DNA from: Solirubrobacter soli DSM 22325
Lineage (GTDB): Bacteria; Actinomycetota; Thermoleophilia; Solirubrobacterales; Solirubrobacteraceae
Assembly (NCBI RefSeq): GCF_000423665.1
Contig: NZ_AUIK01000008.1
Span: forward strand, 248,001-312,000
Direction of reading: 5' to 3'
DNA: 64,000 nt
Shown: piece after piece, positions 25,159-34,197 of the stretch
Layout: every line of letters begins with the position of its first letter
How positions within the stretch are numbered: position 1 is the stretch's first letter
The notes under the pieces: model-generated
Database searches by the model: none
What the model saw: only the letters and a program-made list of their open reading frames with translations
Told to the model about the DNA's origin: nothing
Translations under genes and position numbers: made by a program

Positions 25159-27480
25159 ATGGGTCGGGCCTTGCTGATCGTCGCGCTGTTCTTCACCGCG
25201 TTCACACACGCTGCGCAAGCCGCTCCGCACTGGAGCGCGCCGGTGCTGATCGCGCCGCAGCTCGTCACGACCTCGGTGTCGTGTCCGTCTCCCACGTTCT
25301 GTGCCGCCGTCGGGGGCGCCAACGCCTCGGTCTACGACGGCGCACGCTGGAGCACACCGGCCGGAGTCGGCGAGCACACGATCCTGCAGACCGTGGCCTG
25401 CCCCGCACCCGGAGTGTGCACCGCGGTCGGGCGGGACGGGGCGGTCGCGACCCTTGCCGCCGGCAAGTGGACCGCGGGCGTGATCGACGGGGCCGCTTCG
25501 ATCCCGGCACTCTCCTGCCCGACGACGACGTTCTGCCTTGCGCTGGACGTCGACGGCAAGGCGTTCGTGCTCGACCACGGGAGCTGGAGCGCCGGCGCGG
25601 CGACAGGCGCGAGCTCCGTGATCGCCGTCTCGTGCCCGTCCTCGTCGTTCTGCGCCGCGCTCGAGCGCGGCGGCGGCGTGGTGACGTACTCCGGCGGGAC
25701 GTGGGGCGCGCGGACGCCCGTGCTCGGCAACGACGCGCGCGCGATCTCCTGCTCGTCGGCGTCCTTCTGTGTCGCCGTAAGCGAGACGACCACGTCCGTG
25801 TTCACCGGCTCGAAGTGGACGGAGAAGCGGTTGCCGCGGCCGGTCGACTACTTCGGTACGGCGTCGGTCGCCTGCCCGCTCGACGGGTCCTGCGTCGCCG
25901 TGAACGCGAGCGGTCTCGCGACCTTCTATCGCAGCGGCGCGTGGAGCGATCCCGATTGGGCCGATGTGAACTACTACGTCCCCGCGGGCGAGCACCCCGG
26001 AGGGATCTCGTGCCCGTCGCTGACGTTCTGCGCGATCGTCGACGGCAACGGCACGGCGACGACGTTCAGCGGCGGCAAGTGGAGCGACCTGGAGGCGGTG
26101 GGCGCGAACCTGACCTCGATCGCTTGTCCGACGGCGACGTTCTGCGCCGTGCTCGACGCGAATGGACGCGCGCTCACGTGGGACGGGCACAGCGCGACGC
26201 CGCCCACGAAGATCTTCGACCCGGACCGTCCGGCGACGGCCGTCTCGTGCGCCTCGCCGACGTTCTGCGTCGCGGTCGACCATCTCGGCGGCGCGGTCAC
26301 GTTCGACGGCGCTCGCTGGAGCGCGCCGGTGGCGACCGGCACCCTGTACCTCGCCGCCGTCTCGTGCCCGACGGAGTCGTTCTGCCTGTCGTACAACCAG
26401 TACGACGGGGTCTTCGTCGCGCGTCGCAACGGCACGTGGAGCGCCGCGGCGTCAGGCGGCGCCGGGGCCTTCTCCTGCGCGAGTGCGACGTACTGCGTCG
26501 CCAACGGCCGCCAGGGTGGCGTCACGACCTTCGACGGCTCGCAGTGGAGTGCGCCGGTCGCGGTCGGCTCCGAACTCCCCCTCGCGTCGATCTCCTGCCC
26601 GGAGCCGGGCTTCTGCGTCGGCGTGGACCTCTTCGGACGGGCGATGACCGGCCGCGACGGCGTGTGGAGCGCGCCGCAGAGCATCGGCTGGGGGTCCCGC
26701 GTCACGTGTGCTTCGCCGGCGTTCTGCATGGCGGTCGACGCGTCGGGCAACGCGCTCACGTATGACGGCGCGAACTGGAGCGCTCCGGCGCCGTTCGACG
26801 ACGCGGGCGGACTGGCATCGTTCTCCTGCGCCGCGAACGACACGTGCGTGGCCGTCTCCCCATCCGGCTACCTCATGACGTACGGCGAGCCGGCGCCGAC
26901 GGCATCGCCCACCCCGACGGCCACCGCGACGCCCACCGCCACGGCGACGGCCACCGCCACGCCAGCGGCGACGGCCACCGCCACCGCGACGGCCACCGCC
27001 ACGCCAGCGGCCACAGCCACCGCAACCGCGACGGCCACAGCGACCGCCACAGCCACCGCAACCGCGACGGCCACTGCCACCGCGACCGCGACCGCCGCGC
27101 CGACGGCCACCGCCTCTCCCGCGGCCACCGTCGCACCCACGCCGCGGCCCACCGCGTCACCCACGCCGACCCCCTCGAAGCCGGCGCCCTCCGTCGCGTC
27201 GCTACGGACCGCCCGACCGGCCAAGCGCGCCATCGTCGCCACCGCCGCCTGCGCCGGCGAGCCGCAGACGCGGTGCGCGCTCACATTCACGCTGCTCGCC
27301 GGCACGCGCACGGTCGGCTCGGCCAAGGTGACGTTGGCCGCCGGGACGAGCCGCACCGTGACGGTCAAGCTCAGCGCGTCCGGCCGGCGTCAGCTCGCGA
27401 AGGCCAAGAAGCTGCGCGTGCGGCTGCGGGTCGCGACGACGCACCGCGTCATCGCGACCAGGACGCTCACGCTCAGGTGA
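25159..27480 (+). CDS. Secreted 14-repeat Cys-pair protein on an Ala-Thr stalk
   Basis: A 773-residue exported protein with a signal peptide (1-22, ending AAQAAP). From residue 30 to about 575 there are 14 repeats of about 40 residues. Each has a Cys pair of the form SCPSPTFCAAV, which can form one disulphide per repeat, followed by a beta segment ending in W-S. The arrangement suggests a beta-propeller-like array. Then comes a low-complexity Ala-Thr stalk (see 26898-27134) and a C-terminal beta-sandwich with TVTVKLSASGRRQLAKAKKLRVRLRV, also seen in other exported proteins here. A surface adhesin or sensor role is inference. The start is ATG 25159. Confidence 0.72.
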   Translation: MGRALLIVALFFTAFTHAAQAAPHWSAPVLIAPQLVTTSVSCPSPTFCAAVGGANASVYDGARWSTPAGVGEHTILQTVACPAPGVCTAVGRDGAVATLAAGKWTAGVIDGAASIPALSCPTTTFCLALDVDGKAFVLDHGSWSAGAATGASSVIAVSCPSSSFCAALERGGGVVTYSGGTWGARTPVLGNDARAISCSSASFCVAVSETTTSVFTGSKWTEKRLPRPVDYFGTASVACPLDGSCVAVNASGLATFYRSGAWSDPDWADVNYYVPAGEHPGGISCPSLTFCAIVDGNGTATTFSGGKWSDLEAVGANLTSIACPTATFCAVLDANGRALTWDGHSATPPTKIFDPDRPATAVSCASPTFCVAVDHLGGAVTFDGARWSAPVATGTLYLAAVSCPTESFCLSYNQYDGVFVARRNGTWSAAASGGAGAFSCASATYCVANGRQGGVTTFDGSQWSAPVAVGSELPLASISCPEPGFCVGVDLFGRAMTGRDGVWSAPQSIGWGSRVTCASPAFCMAVDASGNALTYDGANWSAPAPFDDAGGLASFSCAANDTCVAVSPSGYLMTYGEPAPTASPTPTATATPTATATATATPAATATATATATATPAATATATATATATATATATATATATATATAAPTATASPAATVAPTPRPTASPTPTPSKPAPSVASLRTARPAKRAIVATAACAGEPQTRCALTFTLLAGTRTVGSAKVTLAAGTSRTVTVKLSASGRRQLAKAKKLRVRLRVATTHRVIATRTLTLR
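26898..27134 (+). repeat. Tandem hexamer repeat coding an Ala-Thr stalk
   Basis: A tandem array of roughly 40 six-base units (ACN GCN) with third-base variation, including longer blocks of about 60 bp that recur. It is translated as Thr-Ala dipeptides, broken by Pro. Such stalks space surface domains away from the wall and are prone to length change by slippage. Confidence 0.8.
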
Positions 27481-29167
27481 TCTGGTAGACCGGCCCGTCG
27501 CCGCCCTCAGGGGGCGTCAGGCGGCCGCCCTTGGCGGTGATCGCGCCGCACTGCACGCAGTTGGAGGGGTTGACGATCAGGTCGATCATCCCCTCTTCCG
27601 GCGCGTCCTCGGGGACCTCGTACACGCCCGCGGGGCACATCCACGCCCAGCCTTCGCCGACCTCGCGCGGCACCCGCTGCTGGATGCGGATGTGCGAGGG
27701 CGCGTCGTCGCGGGTCGCGTTGCCGGTGAGGAAGACGCCGGAGAGTTTGTCGAACGTGTACTTGCCGTCCGGCTTGGGATAGCTCTTGTGGCGATCCGTG
27801 AGCGTCAGCGGCGCCTCGCTGTCGCGGTGCGTCGCCCAGTGCCCGCCTGGGAAGCGGCCCTTCGTGACCACCATCGCGTTGGTGATCGCGCCGCCGAGGA
27901 TCAGGCCCTTGGCGAACGGCTGCTTCATGTTGCGCGACTGGTAGAGCTCCTTGCCCATCTCGGACGCGTAGATCTCCTTCTCGTAGCCGGAGAAGTCCGT
28001 CGAGTGGTTCTTGAGCTGCTGGTAGATCGTCTCCGCCGCGAGCCGCCCGGACTCGATCGCGTAGTGGATGCCCTTGAGCTTGGGGACGTTGACCATGCCG
28101 CCCGCGTCGCCGGCGATGACCATGCCGGGAGCGTGCAGCGTGGGCATCGCCCAGTAGCCGCCCTCGGGGATCGCCTTCGCGCCCCACGCCTTGCGCTCGC
28201 CGCCTTCGAGGATCCCTCGCACGAGCTTGTGCTGCTTGAACTCCTGCAACACGTCGTGGACGGAGAAGCGCGCGTCGGTGTAGTCGAGGCCGGTCACGAA
28301 CCCGATCGACACCTTCGGCGTCTCGCCCTCGCGGTTCATGCCGTAGATCCAGGAGCCGCCGAACTCCTTGTACTTCGCGCCCCAGCGCAGCGGCCAGCCG
28401 AGCGTGTGGACGATCTTGTCGAAGGACTTGGGGACCTCCCAGACCTCCTTCACGCCCAGCGCCCACACCTGCGGGTCCTTCGGCGCGAGGTCGAGCGCCT
28501 TCAGCGCCGCGCCCGTCAGGTGCCCCCAATTGCCCTCGGCCAGCACCGTGGCCTTGGCGATCACGTCCGAGCCCGGCTCGAAGTTGCCCTTCTCGCCGCC
28601 GGACTTGTCACGGCCCTTGTCGCCCGTGCGGACGCCCACGACCTTCTGGTCTTCGACCAGCAGCTTCGCGCCGACGGTCTCGGACAGGACGTAGGCGCCC
28701 ATCTCCTCGGCCTTCTCGCCGAGCCAGCGGTTGAGCTCGGCGACGCTGACCACGTAGTTGCCGTGGTTGCGGAACGGCGGCGGCGTCGGCTTGAGCGGGA
28801 CCGCCCGCCGCTTCGTGCAGAAGTACACCGTCTCGTTCTTCACTTCGCCCCAGTGCGGCCACGAGTCGTCGTCGGGCAGCAGCGTGCGGATCGCGGACGG
28901 GTTCATGACGCCGCCGGAGAGCTGATGCGCTCCGGCGACGCGGCCCTTCTCGATCACCGCGACGGGGACCTCGCCGAGCGACTCCGTCAATTCGGGATCG
29001 TCCTCGAGCAACTGCAGCAGACGGATCGCGCAGGCGAGGCCCGCCTGGCCGCCGCCCACGATCGCGACGCCGACCTCGATGCGCTCGTCCTCGGCGTCCG
29101 TCGGCGGCCCGACGAACTCCTTGGCCGAGTCGACCGGCGGCGGGAACTGACTGGGAGCGGCGGACAT
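27473..29167 (-). CDS. Electron-transfer flavoprotein:quinone oxidoreductase (ETF-QO)
   Basis: A 564-residue FAD protein that passes electrons from ETF to the quinone pool at the membrane face. It has VGVAIVGGGQAGLACAIRLL as the FAD-binding start, VIEKGRVAGAHQLSGGVMNP, GVRTGDKGRD, HAPGMVIAGDAGGMVNVPKLKGIHYAIESG, and a C-terminal CPAGVYE segment. The iron-sulphur site is odd: instead of CVHCKTC it reads CVQCGAITAKGG, so one usual cluster Cys is missing. The gene follows etfA by 6 nt, with an AAGAAGGG ribosome site across the etfA stop, completing an etfB-etfA-ETFQO operon. Confidence 0.9.
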   Translation of the reverse strand: MSAAPSQFPPPVDSAKEFVGPPTDAEDERIEVGVAIVGGGQAGLACAIRLLQLLEDDPELTESLGEVPVAVIEKGRVAGAHQLSGGVMNPSAIRTLLPDDDSWPHWGEVKNETVYFCTKRRAVPLKPTPPPFRNHGNYVVSVAELNRWLGEKAEEMGAYVLSETVGAKLLVEDQKVVGVRTGDKGRDKSGGEKGNFEPGSDVIAKATVLAEGNWGHLTGAALKALDLAPKDPQVWALGVKEVWEVPKSFDKIVHTLGWPLRWGAKYKEFGGSWIYGMNREGETPKVSIGFVTGLDYTDARFSVHDVLQEFKQHKLVRGILEGGERKAWGAKAIPEGGYWAMPTLHAPGMVIAGDAGGMVNVPKLKGIHYAIESGRLAAETIYQQLKNHSTDFSGYEKEIYASEMGKELYQSRNMKQPFAKGLILGGAITNAMVVTKGRFPGGHWATHRDSEAPLTLTDRHKSYPKPDGKYTFDKLSGVFLTGNATRDDAPSHIRIQQRVPREVGEGWAWMCPAGVYEVPEDAPEEGMIDLIVNPSNCVQCGAITAKGGRLTPPEGGDGPVYQIT

Positions 29168-29173
29168 ATGCGG

Positions 29174-30142
29174 TTAGCCCTTCTTCGCCTTCACGGCCTC
29201 GGTCAGCTTCGGCACGATCTTGTTGAGATCGCCGACGATGCCGAGGTCGGAGAACTCGAAGATCGGGGCGTTCGAGTCCTTGTTGATGGCCACGATGTTC
29301 TCGGAGGCCTGCATGCCCACCTTGTGCTGGATCGCGCCGGAGATGCCGGCCGCGAGGTACAGCTTCGGCGCGACGGTCTTGCCCGTCTGGCCGATCTGGG
29401 CGGAGTAGGAGTACCAGCCGGCGTCGACGACCGCGCGGGTGGCGGCGACGGCGCCGCCGAGCGCGCCGGCGAGCTCCTCGAGCGCCTCGAAGCCCTCGGC
29501 CTTGCCGAGGCCGCGGCCGCCGGCGACGAGGATGTCGGCGTCCTCGATGTTGACGTCGGCGCCGCGCTGCTCGCCGCGCTGGACCATCTTCGCCTTCAGG
29601 CTGTGCGCCTTGAACTCGACGTTGAGGTCCTCGACCGTGGCGGTGCCGCCGGTCTCCTTGGTCTCGAACGCGTTCAGGCGGCCGATGATCACGCCGACCT
29701 TGGAGCGGTAGTGGACGCTCGAGATCTGCGAGTCGCCCAGGATCGGGCGCTCGGCCACCAGCTTTGAGTCCTCGACGCGGACGTTGGTGACCTCCATGCA
29801 GACGCCGGCGTCCAGGCGCGCGGCCAGGCCGGCGCCGATCTCGAAGCCGAGCAGGCCGCCGCCGAAGAGCGCGTAGCCGAGGTCGTTGGCCTCGATCGCC
29901 GCCGCCATCGCGTCGACGACCGGCTGCGCCAGGCCCTCGGGACCCTCGACGCGGTACACCTTCGATGCGCCGTAGTTGCCGAGCTGGCTCGCGAGGTCGT
30001 CACCGATGCCCTCGCCGACGACGATCGCATGGCACTCGGTACCGAGCTCGGCGGCGAGCTTCGCACCCTCGGAGACCGCGCCGAGCGAGTTCTTGTTGAA
30101 CGCGCCGTCGTAGTGCAGCGCGTAGACCAGGATCCCACTCAT
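29174..30142 (-). CDS. etfA: Electron transfer flavoprotein, alpha subunit
   Basis: A 322-residue FAD-carrying subunit of ETF, which collects electrons from acyl-CoA dehydrogenases. The C-terminal FAD domain is clear: [61 protein letters not shown]. The central segment [18 protein letters not shown] is also typical. ATG 30142 overlaps the etfB stop as ATGA. The likely donor is the acyl-CoA dehydrogenase encoded at 40107, the acceptor the ETF-QO downstream. Confidence 0.96.
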   Translation of the reverse strand: MSGILVYALHYDGAFNKNSLGAVSEGAKLAAELGTECHAIVVGEGIGDDLASQLGNYGASKVYRVEGPEGLAQPVVDAMAAAIEANDLGYALFGGGLLGFEIGAGLAARLDAGVCMEVTNVRVEDSKLVAERPILGDSQISSVHYRSKVGVIIGRLNAFETKETGGTATVEDLNVEFKAHSLKAKMVQRGEQRGADVNIEDADILVAGGRGLGKAEGFEALEELAGALGGAVAATRAVVDAGWYSYSAQIGQTGKTVAPKLYLAAGISGAIQHKVGMQASENIVAINKDSNAPIFEFSDLGIVGDLNKIVPKLTEAVKAKKG

Positions 30143-30933
30143 GCCAGCAGCTTCCTCTCGTCGAGCCAGGCGATGATCTTCTCGACCGTCTCGTTGGTGT
30201 CCTCATCCTCGATGATCTGACCGGCGGACTTGGCCGGGGGCGCGGCGAAATCGCTGCAGTGGGCGCGGGCGTGGTCGTAGCCGACACGATCGGCCTCGAT
30301 CCCCACGTCGGCCGCGGACTTGGTCTCGAGCGGCTTCTTCTTGGCGCCCATGATCGCCTTCAGCGACGGGTAGCGCGGCTCGTTGATCGCGTCGCCCACG
30401 GAGATGACCGCGGGGAGCTCGACCTGGACGGTGTCGTAGCCGTACTCGGCCTGGCGCTCGCAGCGCAGGGCGCCGTCCTCGACGTCGATCTTGATGACCT
30501 GCGTGAGGCTCGGCATCTGCAGGTGGTCGGCGACGACGGCGCCGATCGTGTAGCACTCGCCGTCATCGGACTGCTGGCCGAGCAGGACCAGGTCCGGCGC
30601 CTCGGCCTCGAGCGCCTTGGCGAGGGCGTAGCCGGTGCCGTTGACGTCCGAGCCCGCGAGCGCGTCGTCGGAGAGGTGCAGCGAGCGGTCCGCGCCCAGC
30701 GAGACGGCCTTGGTCAGCGCACGCTTGGCGCTCTCCGGCCCCATCGTGACGGCCACGACCTCGTCGATGGAGAGGGCGCCGCCCTCCTTGAGCTGCATCG
30801 CCGCCTCGATGGCGTGCGTGTCGAACGGGTTGAGGTTCTTCTCCCCGCTCCGGTCCAGACGCCCCGTCGACGCGTTGATGCGCTTCTCGACGGCGGCGTC
30901 CGGCACCTCTTTGACCAGGACGCAGATCTTCAC
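30139..30933 (-). CDS. etfB: Electron transfer flavoprotein, beta subunit
   Basis: A 264-residue ETF subunit that binds AMP. Typical stretches are MKICVLVKEVPD, NPFDTHAIEAAMQLKEGG, VTMGPESAKRALTKAVSLGADRSLHLSD, and LGQQSDDGECYTIGAVVADHLQMPSLT. The start is GTG 30933 with AGAGGTG upstream as ribosome site. It heads the etfB-etfA-ETFQO operon. The upstream gap to tetR holds two palindromes, so TetR control is plausible. Confidence 0.96.
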   Translation of the reverse strand: MKICVLVKEVPDAAVEKRINASTGRLDRSGEKNLNPFDTHAIEAAMQLKEGGALSIDEVVAVTMGPESAKRALTKAVSLGADRSLHLSDDALAGSDVNGTGYALAKALEAEAPDLVLLGQQSDDGECYTIGAVVADHLQMPSLTQVIKIDVEDGALRCERQAEYGYDTVQVELPAVISVGDAINEPRYPSLKAIMGAKKKPLETKSAADVGIEADRVGYDHARAHCSDFAAPPAKSAGQIIEDEDTNETVEKIIAWLDERKLLA

Positions 30934-30954
30934 TCGGTCACCTCTATCTCAGAA

Positions 30955-30993
30955 CGAACGTTCGGCATGCTAGCGCGTTGACTGACCAGTCAA
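30955..30993. promoter_or_regulatory. Two palindromes upstream of etfB (candidate TetR operator)
   Basis: TTGACTG and CAGTCAA, separated by AC, form a 16-bp site at 30978-30993 that overlaps the tetR stop. CGAACGTTCG is a perfect 10-bp palindrome at 30955-30964. Both are of the size bound by TetR-family dimers. The TTGACTG arm also resembles a -35 element. Either may control etfB. Confidence 0.5.
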
Positions 30994-31496
30994 TCCAGTG
31001 GTTCGGCCAGGGCCAACAAACGTTGGAGGACTCGTTCGCGGAGCTCACCCGTGGGGGGTCCCATGCCGAGGAGCTCGGCGAGCCAGAGCCCGTCCGCGGC
31101 CAATCGGGCAACCGTGGCATCGACCGGATCGCGCCCTTCGCGCTCGACGCGATCCTGCCAGATCCCGTATTGGCGCCGCACTGTCACCAGCAGAGACGGA
31201 TCCCCGATCAGCGCCGCGAGCATGCCCAACTCGTTCCCCTCGGGCCCGCTGGACTTTACGTAGCCGCGGACGAACGCCGGGTCGGCCTCGTCGATCTCGC
31301 GCTGGAACTCGGCCATCCAGCGCTCGATCATCCCCTCGACGAGCTCGCGCTTGGACTTGAAGTGGTAGAGGAGGCCGCCCTTGGAGACCTCGGCCTCCTC
31401 GGCGACGGCGTCGAGCGTCAGCGCCTGCGCGCCGTCGCGCAGGACGACGGCGCCGGCCGCGTCGAGAAGCCTGTCCCTAGTGCGCGCCGGCGGCAT
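30990..31496 (-). CDS. TetR-family transcriptional regulator
   Basis: A 168-residue regulator. The N-terminal helix-turn-helix is RDRLLDAAGAVVLRDGAQALTLDAVAEEAEVSKGGLLYHFKSKRELVEGMI, with the standard GGLLYHF recognition region. The C-terminal domain would bind ligand and form the dimer. The start overlaps the end of the SMR transporter gene by 20 bp, so both come from the same transcript and the palindrome at 31805-31828 is its likely operator. A second candidate site at 30978-30993 may let it act on etfB. Confidence 0.92.
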   Translation of the reverse strand: MPPARTRDRLLDAAGAVVLRDGAQALTLDAVAEEAEVSKGGLLYHFKSKRELVEGMIERWMAEFQREIDEADPAFVRGYVKSSGPEGNELGMLAALIGDPSLLVTVRRQYGIWQDRVEREGRDPVDATVARLAADGLWLAELLGMGPPTGELRERVLQRLLALAEPLD

Positions 31497-31797
31497 TCAG
31501 CCCCACGACGCCCAGGATGATCAGCCCGAGCGAGGCGACCTTGAGCAGGTTCGCGCCCTCGCCGTAGGCGAGGATGCCGATGATCGCGATCGCCGCGGTG
31601 CCGACCGCGGACCAGATCGCGTAGGTCGTCCCGACGCTGAAGTGCTTGAGCACCAGCGCGAGCAGCCAGAACGAGATGCCGTAGCCGACGACCACGATGG
31701 CCGCGGGTAAGGGCTTGGAGAACCCCTCGGAGGACTTCAGAGCAAGGGTGGCGATGACTTCGGAGGCGATCGCGAGAGCGAGGTAGATGGCGGTCAT
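31477..31797 (-). CDS. Small multidrug resistance (SMR) efflux protein
   Basis: A 106-residue, four-helix membrane antiporter of the EmrE/QacE type, working as a dimer to export cationic compounds against protons. The conserved Glu is Glu13 in LAIASEVIATLALK, and TYAIWSAVGTAAIAIIG matches the third-helix signature. TACAGT 7 nt upstream of ATG 31797 lies inside a perfect palindrome, so repressor binding would cover the promoter. Co-transcribed with tetR, a classic self-regulated drug-efflux pair. Confidence 0.93.
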   Translation of the reverse strand: MTAIYLALAIASEVIATLALKSSEGFSKPLPAAIVVVGYGISFWLLALVLKHFSVGTTYAIWSAVGTAAIAIIGILAYGEGANLLKVASLGLIILGVVGLNAAGAH

Positions 31798-31804
31798 GTC
31801 CTTT

Positions 31805-31828
31805 ACTGTACCGTCTGGACGGTACAGT
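31805..31828. promoter_or_regulatory. Perfect operator palindrome upstream of the SMR-tetR genes
   Basis: ACTGTACCGTC (31805-31815) and GACGGTACAGT (31818-31828) are perfect 11-bp inverted arms with a 2-bp centre. The site covers the -10-like TACAGT (31810-31805, minus strand), 7 nt from ATG 31797. The 2-base centre cannot form a hairpin loop, so this is an operator, not a terminator. The obvious ligand is the TetR protein of the same operon. Confidence 0.8.
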
Positions 31829-32224
31829 TCAAGGCGTGACGGCGCCCTCGATGAAGTCGATGATCGCCTGCGTCGGCGCGCCCGGGGTGAAGACCTCGGC
31901 CACGCCGAGCTCCTTGAGCTCCGGGATGTCCTGGTTGGGGATCGTCCCCCCGACGGTGACGACGACGTCGCCGGCGTCCTGCTCGCGCAGCAACTCGATC
32001 ACGCGCGGGACGAGCGTCATGTGGGCGCCGGAGAGGATCGACAGCCCGACCGCGTCGGCGTCCTCCTGCAACACGGTCTCCACGATCTGCTCCGGCGTCT
32101 GATGCAGGCCGGTGTAAATGACCTCCATGCCGGCGTCGCGAAGGGCGCGGGCGATGATCTTCGCCCCGCGGTCATGCCCGTCGAGGCCGGGCTTGGCCAC
32201 AACGACGCGGATTTTCCTGGCCAT
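31829..32224 (-). CDS. Cobalamin-binding (small) subunit of a methylmalonyl-CoA mutase-type enzyme
   Basis: A 131-residue B12-binding domain that stands alone. The motif DxHxxG is Asp15-Gly-His17-Asp-Arg-Gly20 in [12 protein letters not shown], where His17 is the lower cobalt ligand. [19 protein letters not shown] and [20 protein letters not shown] are also usual. It needs a separate large catalytic subunit, not found in this window; the chaperone MeaB is at 51834. The upstream gap holds TATTAT 8 nt before the ATG (leaderless-like) and no B12 riboswitch that I can see. Confidence 0.92.
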   Translation of the reverse strand: MARKIRVVVAKPGLDGHDRGAKIIARALRDAGMEVIYTGLHQTPEQIVETVLQEDADAVGLSILSGAHMTLVPRVIELLREQDAGDVVVTVGGTIPNQDIPELKELGVAEVFTPGAPTQAIIDFIEGAVTP

Positions 32225-32232
32225 GCCTCCGG

Positions 32233-32251
32233 ATAATACGAGGACTTCCTC
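32233..32251. promoter_or_regulatory. -10 box and small palindrome in the 47-bp divergent gap
   Basis: On the minus strand TATTAT (32238-32233) stands 8 nt from ATG 32224, the best -10 match in the window. Next to it GAGGA-CT-TCCTC (32240-32251) is a perfect 5-bp inverted repeat. The gap also serves the divergent histidine kinase starting at 32272. Operator function is inference. Confidence 0.4.
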
Positions 32252-32271
32252 CTTAATGGGCGCGCCGCCTC

Positions 32272-34197
32272 GTGAGAAGCTTCCGACTCGCCGTGCGATC
32301 CCACCCTCATCCAGACGCTTCTGACCTGCTCCGCACCGAGCACGCGGTCGCGCGCGTGCTCGCGTGCGCCGGTGGAGAGGACGACGCCTACCCCGGGCTG
32401 CTGGCGGCGATCGGGGAGTCGCTCGATTGCGCGGGCGCGCTGTGGGTTCCGGGGGACGGTGGGGATCTGCACTGCGTCCAGACCTGGCCGGCGGGCGCCG
32501 CCGTGGGCGCGGCGCTGGTCGCGGACGCGCCGGTGGCCGAGCGGGGCGCGTTCGCGTTCCCTCTTCGTGGCGTCGGGGTGATGGCGTTCGCCACCGCCGC
32601 GCCGTTCGAGCCCGATTCCTCGCTGCTGGCGTCGATGGAGAGCCTCGGCGGTCAGATCTCGCAATTCGTGCTGCGCTGCCGGGCGCAAGCCGCCGTGCAG
32701 GCGTCCGAGGCGCGCAAGACCGCGATCCTCAACGCCGCGTTCGACTGCATCATCACGATGGACCACGAGGGCAACGTGGTCGAGGTCAACCGCGCGACCG
32801 AGCGGGTCTTCGGCTACCGCGCCGAGGAGATGGTCGGGCGGGAGGTGGCGGAGCTGATCGTGCCGCCGGCGCTGCGTGAGGCGCACCGGCGCGGCGTCGC
32901 TCGATACCTGACCGTGCCGGGATACACGTCGGTCAGCGGCGGGCATCCACTCGCGCTGCCCGGGATGCGCGCGGACGGCAGCGAGTTCCCGGCCGAGATC
33001 GTCGTCACCCGCGCCGACCTCCCCGGGCCGCCGCTGTTCTGCGGCTACCTGCGCGACATGACCGACGCGAAGGCGCGCGAGCGCGAGCAGAAGCGCCTGA
33101 TGGCCGAGCAGGCGGCGCTGCGGCGGGTGGCGACGGCGGTCGCGGCGTCGACCGACCCGCGGCGCGTGTTCAGCGTGGTGACCGAGGAGGTCGCGCGGCT
33201 GCTCGGCGCGCAGAGCTCGAACATGGTGCGGTTCAACGCGGACGCGACGGCGACCGTGATGGGCGGGTGGAGCCAGGCGCCGATCACGAACATCCCGATC
33301 GGCGACACGGTCGCGATGGACGGCGACACGGTCTCCGCGCGTGTGTACCGGACGGGCCTGCCGGCGCGGGTGGAGAGCTATGCGTCGCTGGACGGTTCGC
33401 TGGCTTCGCGGTTGCGGGAGCTCGGGTTCAAGTCGGCCGTGGCGGGCCCGATCTTCCTCGACGGGCGGCTGTGGGGATGCGTGATCGTCTCCTCCGTCGA
33501 CCCGGACCCGCCGCCGGTGGGTGCGGAGCAGCGGATCGCGGACTTCGCGGAGCTGGCGGCGCAGGCGCTGGCCAACGCGGAGTCGCGGGCGGCGCTGGCG
33601 GCGTCGCGGGCGCGGATCGTGGCGGCGGGCGACGACGCGCGCCGGCGACTGGAGCGCAACCTGCACGACGGGGCGCAGCAGCGGCTGGTCTCATTGGCTT
33701 TGACACTGCGGATGGCGGCGCGGCGGCATCCGGACGATGTCACTTTGGAGCAGGCGAGTGAGGAGCTCACGTTGGCGTTGGAGGAGCTGCGGGAGCTCGC
33801 GCGCGGCATCCATCCCGCGGTGCTGACGGAGCGCGGACTCGAGCCGGCGGTCGAGTCGCTGGCGGCGCGGGCGCCGTTGCCGGTCGAGGTGTCGATCTCC
33901 TTGGCGTCGCGGCTGCCGGGGCCGGTCGAGGCGGCGGCGTACTACGTGGTGGCGGAGGCGCTGACCAACGTCGCCAAGTACGCGAGCGCGTCCGTGGTGT
34001 CCGTGGGTGTGGAGCGCTCGAACGGGACGGCGCTGATCGAGGTGCGCGACGACGGCGTGGGTGGGGCGGCGGCGGGTGGCGGCGGGTCTGGGCTGCGTGG
34101 CCTCGCCGACCGGGTCGAGGCGCTAGGCGGGCGCTTCGAGCTCGACAGCCCGCTCGGCGCGGGGACGACCGTGCGGGCAGAGATCCCGGTTCGTTGA
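32272..34197 (+). CDS. Sensor histidine kinase, GAF-PAS-GAF-HisKA_3
   Basis: A 641-residue soluble kinase of the NarL-partner class. GAF-like domain (about 20-145), PAS (about 150-275, [20 protein letters not shown] and [10 protein letters not shown]), second GAF (about 280-430), then HisKA_3 with [21 protein letters not shown] (phospho-His in LHDG) and an ATPase with [12 protein letters not shown] and [16 protein letters not shown]. Start GTG 32272. No membrane helix, so the signal is cytosolic. Its stop overlaps the TTG start of a close paralogue, and no response regulator is adjacent. Confidence 0.88.
   Translation: MRSFRLAVRSHPHPDASDLLRTEHAVARVLACAGGEDDAYPGLLAAIGESLDCAGALWVPGDGGDLHCVQTWPAGAAVGAALVADAPVAERGAFAFPLRGVGVMAFATAAPFEPDSSLLASMESLGGQISQFVLRCRAQAAVQASEARKTAILNAAFDCIITMDHEGNVVEVNRATERVFGYRAEEMVGREVAELIVPPALREAHRRGVARYLTVPGYTSVSGGHPLALPGMRADGSEFPAEIVVTRADLPGPPLFCGYLRDMTDAKAREREQKRLMAEQAALRRVATAVAASTDPRRVFSVVTEEVARLLGAQSSNMVRFNADATATVMGGWSQAPITNIPIGDTVAMDGDTVSARVYRTGLPARVESYASLDGSLASRLRELGFKSAVAGPIFLDGRLWGCVIVSSVDPDPPPVGAEQRIADFAELAAQALANAESRAALAASRARIVAAGDDARRRLERNLHDGAQQRLVSLALTLRMAARRHPDDVTLEQASEELTLALEELRELARGIHPAVLTERGLEPAVESLAARAPLPVEVSISLASRLPGPVEAAAYYVVAEALTNVAKYASASVVSVGVERSNGTALIEVRDDGVGGAAAGGGGSGLRGLADRVEALGGRFELDSPLGAGTTVRAEIPVR

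Noticed and set aside
26868-27368. Minus-strand frame rich in Val-Ala repeats
   Set aside because: It is only the reverse reading of the Ala-Thr hexamer repeat in the secreted protein gene.
31805-31828. Intrinsic terminator after the B12-binding subunit gene
   Set aside because: A 2-base centre cannot form a loop and no T-run follows; an operator explains it better.
32225-32271. Cobalamin riboswitch before the B12-binding subunit
   Set aside because: The gap is only 47 bp and lacks a B12-box-like sequence.
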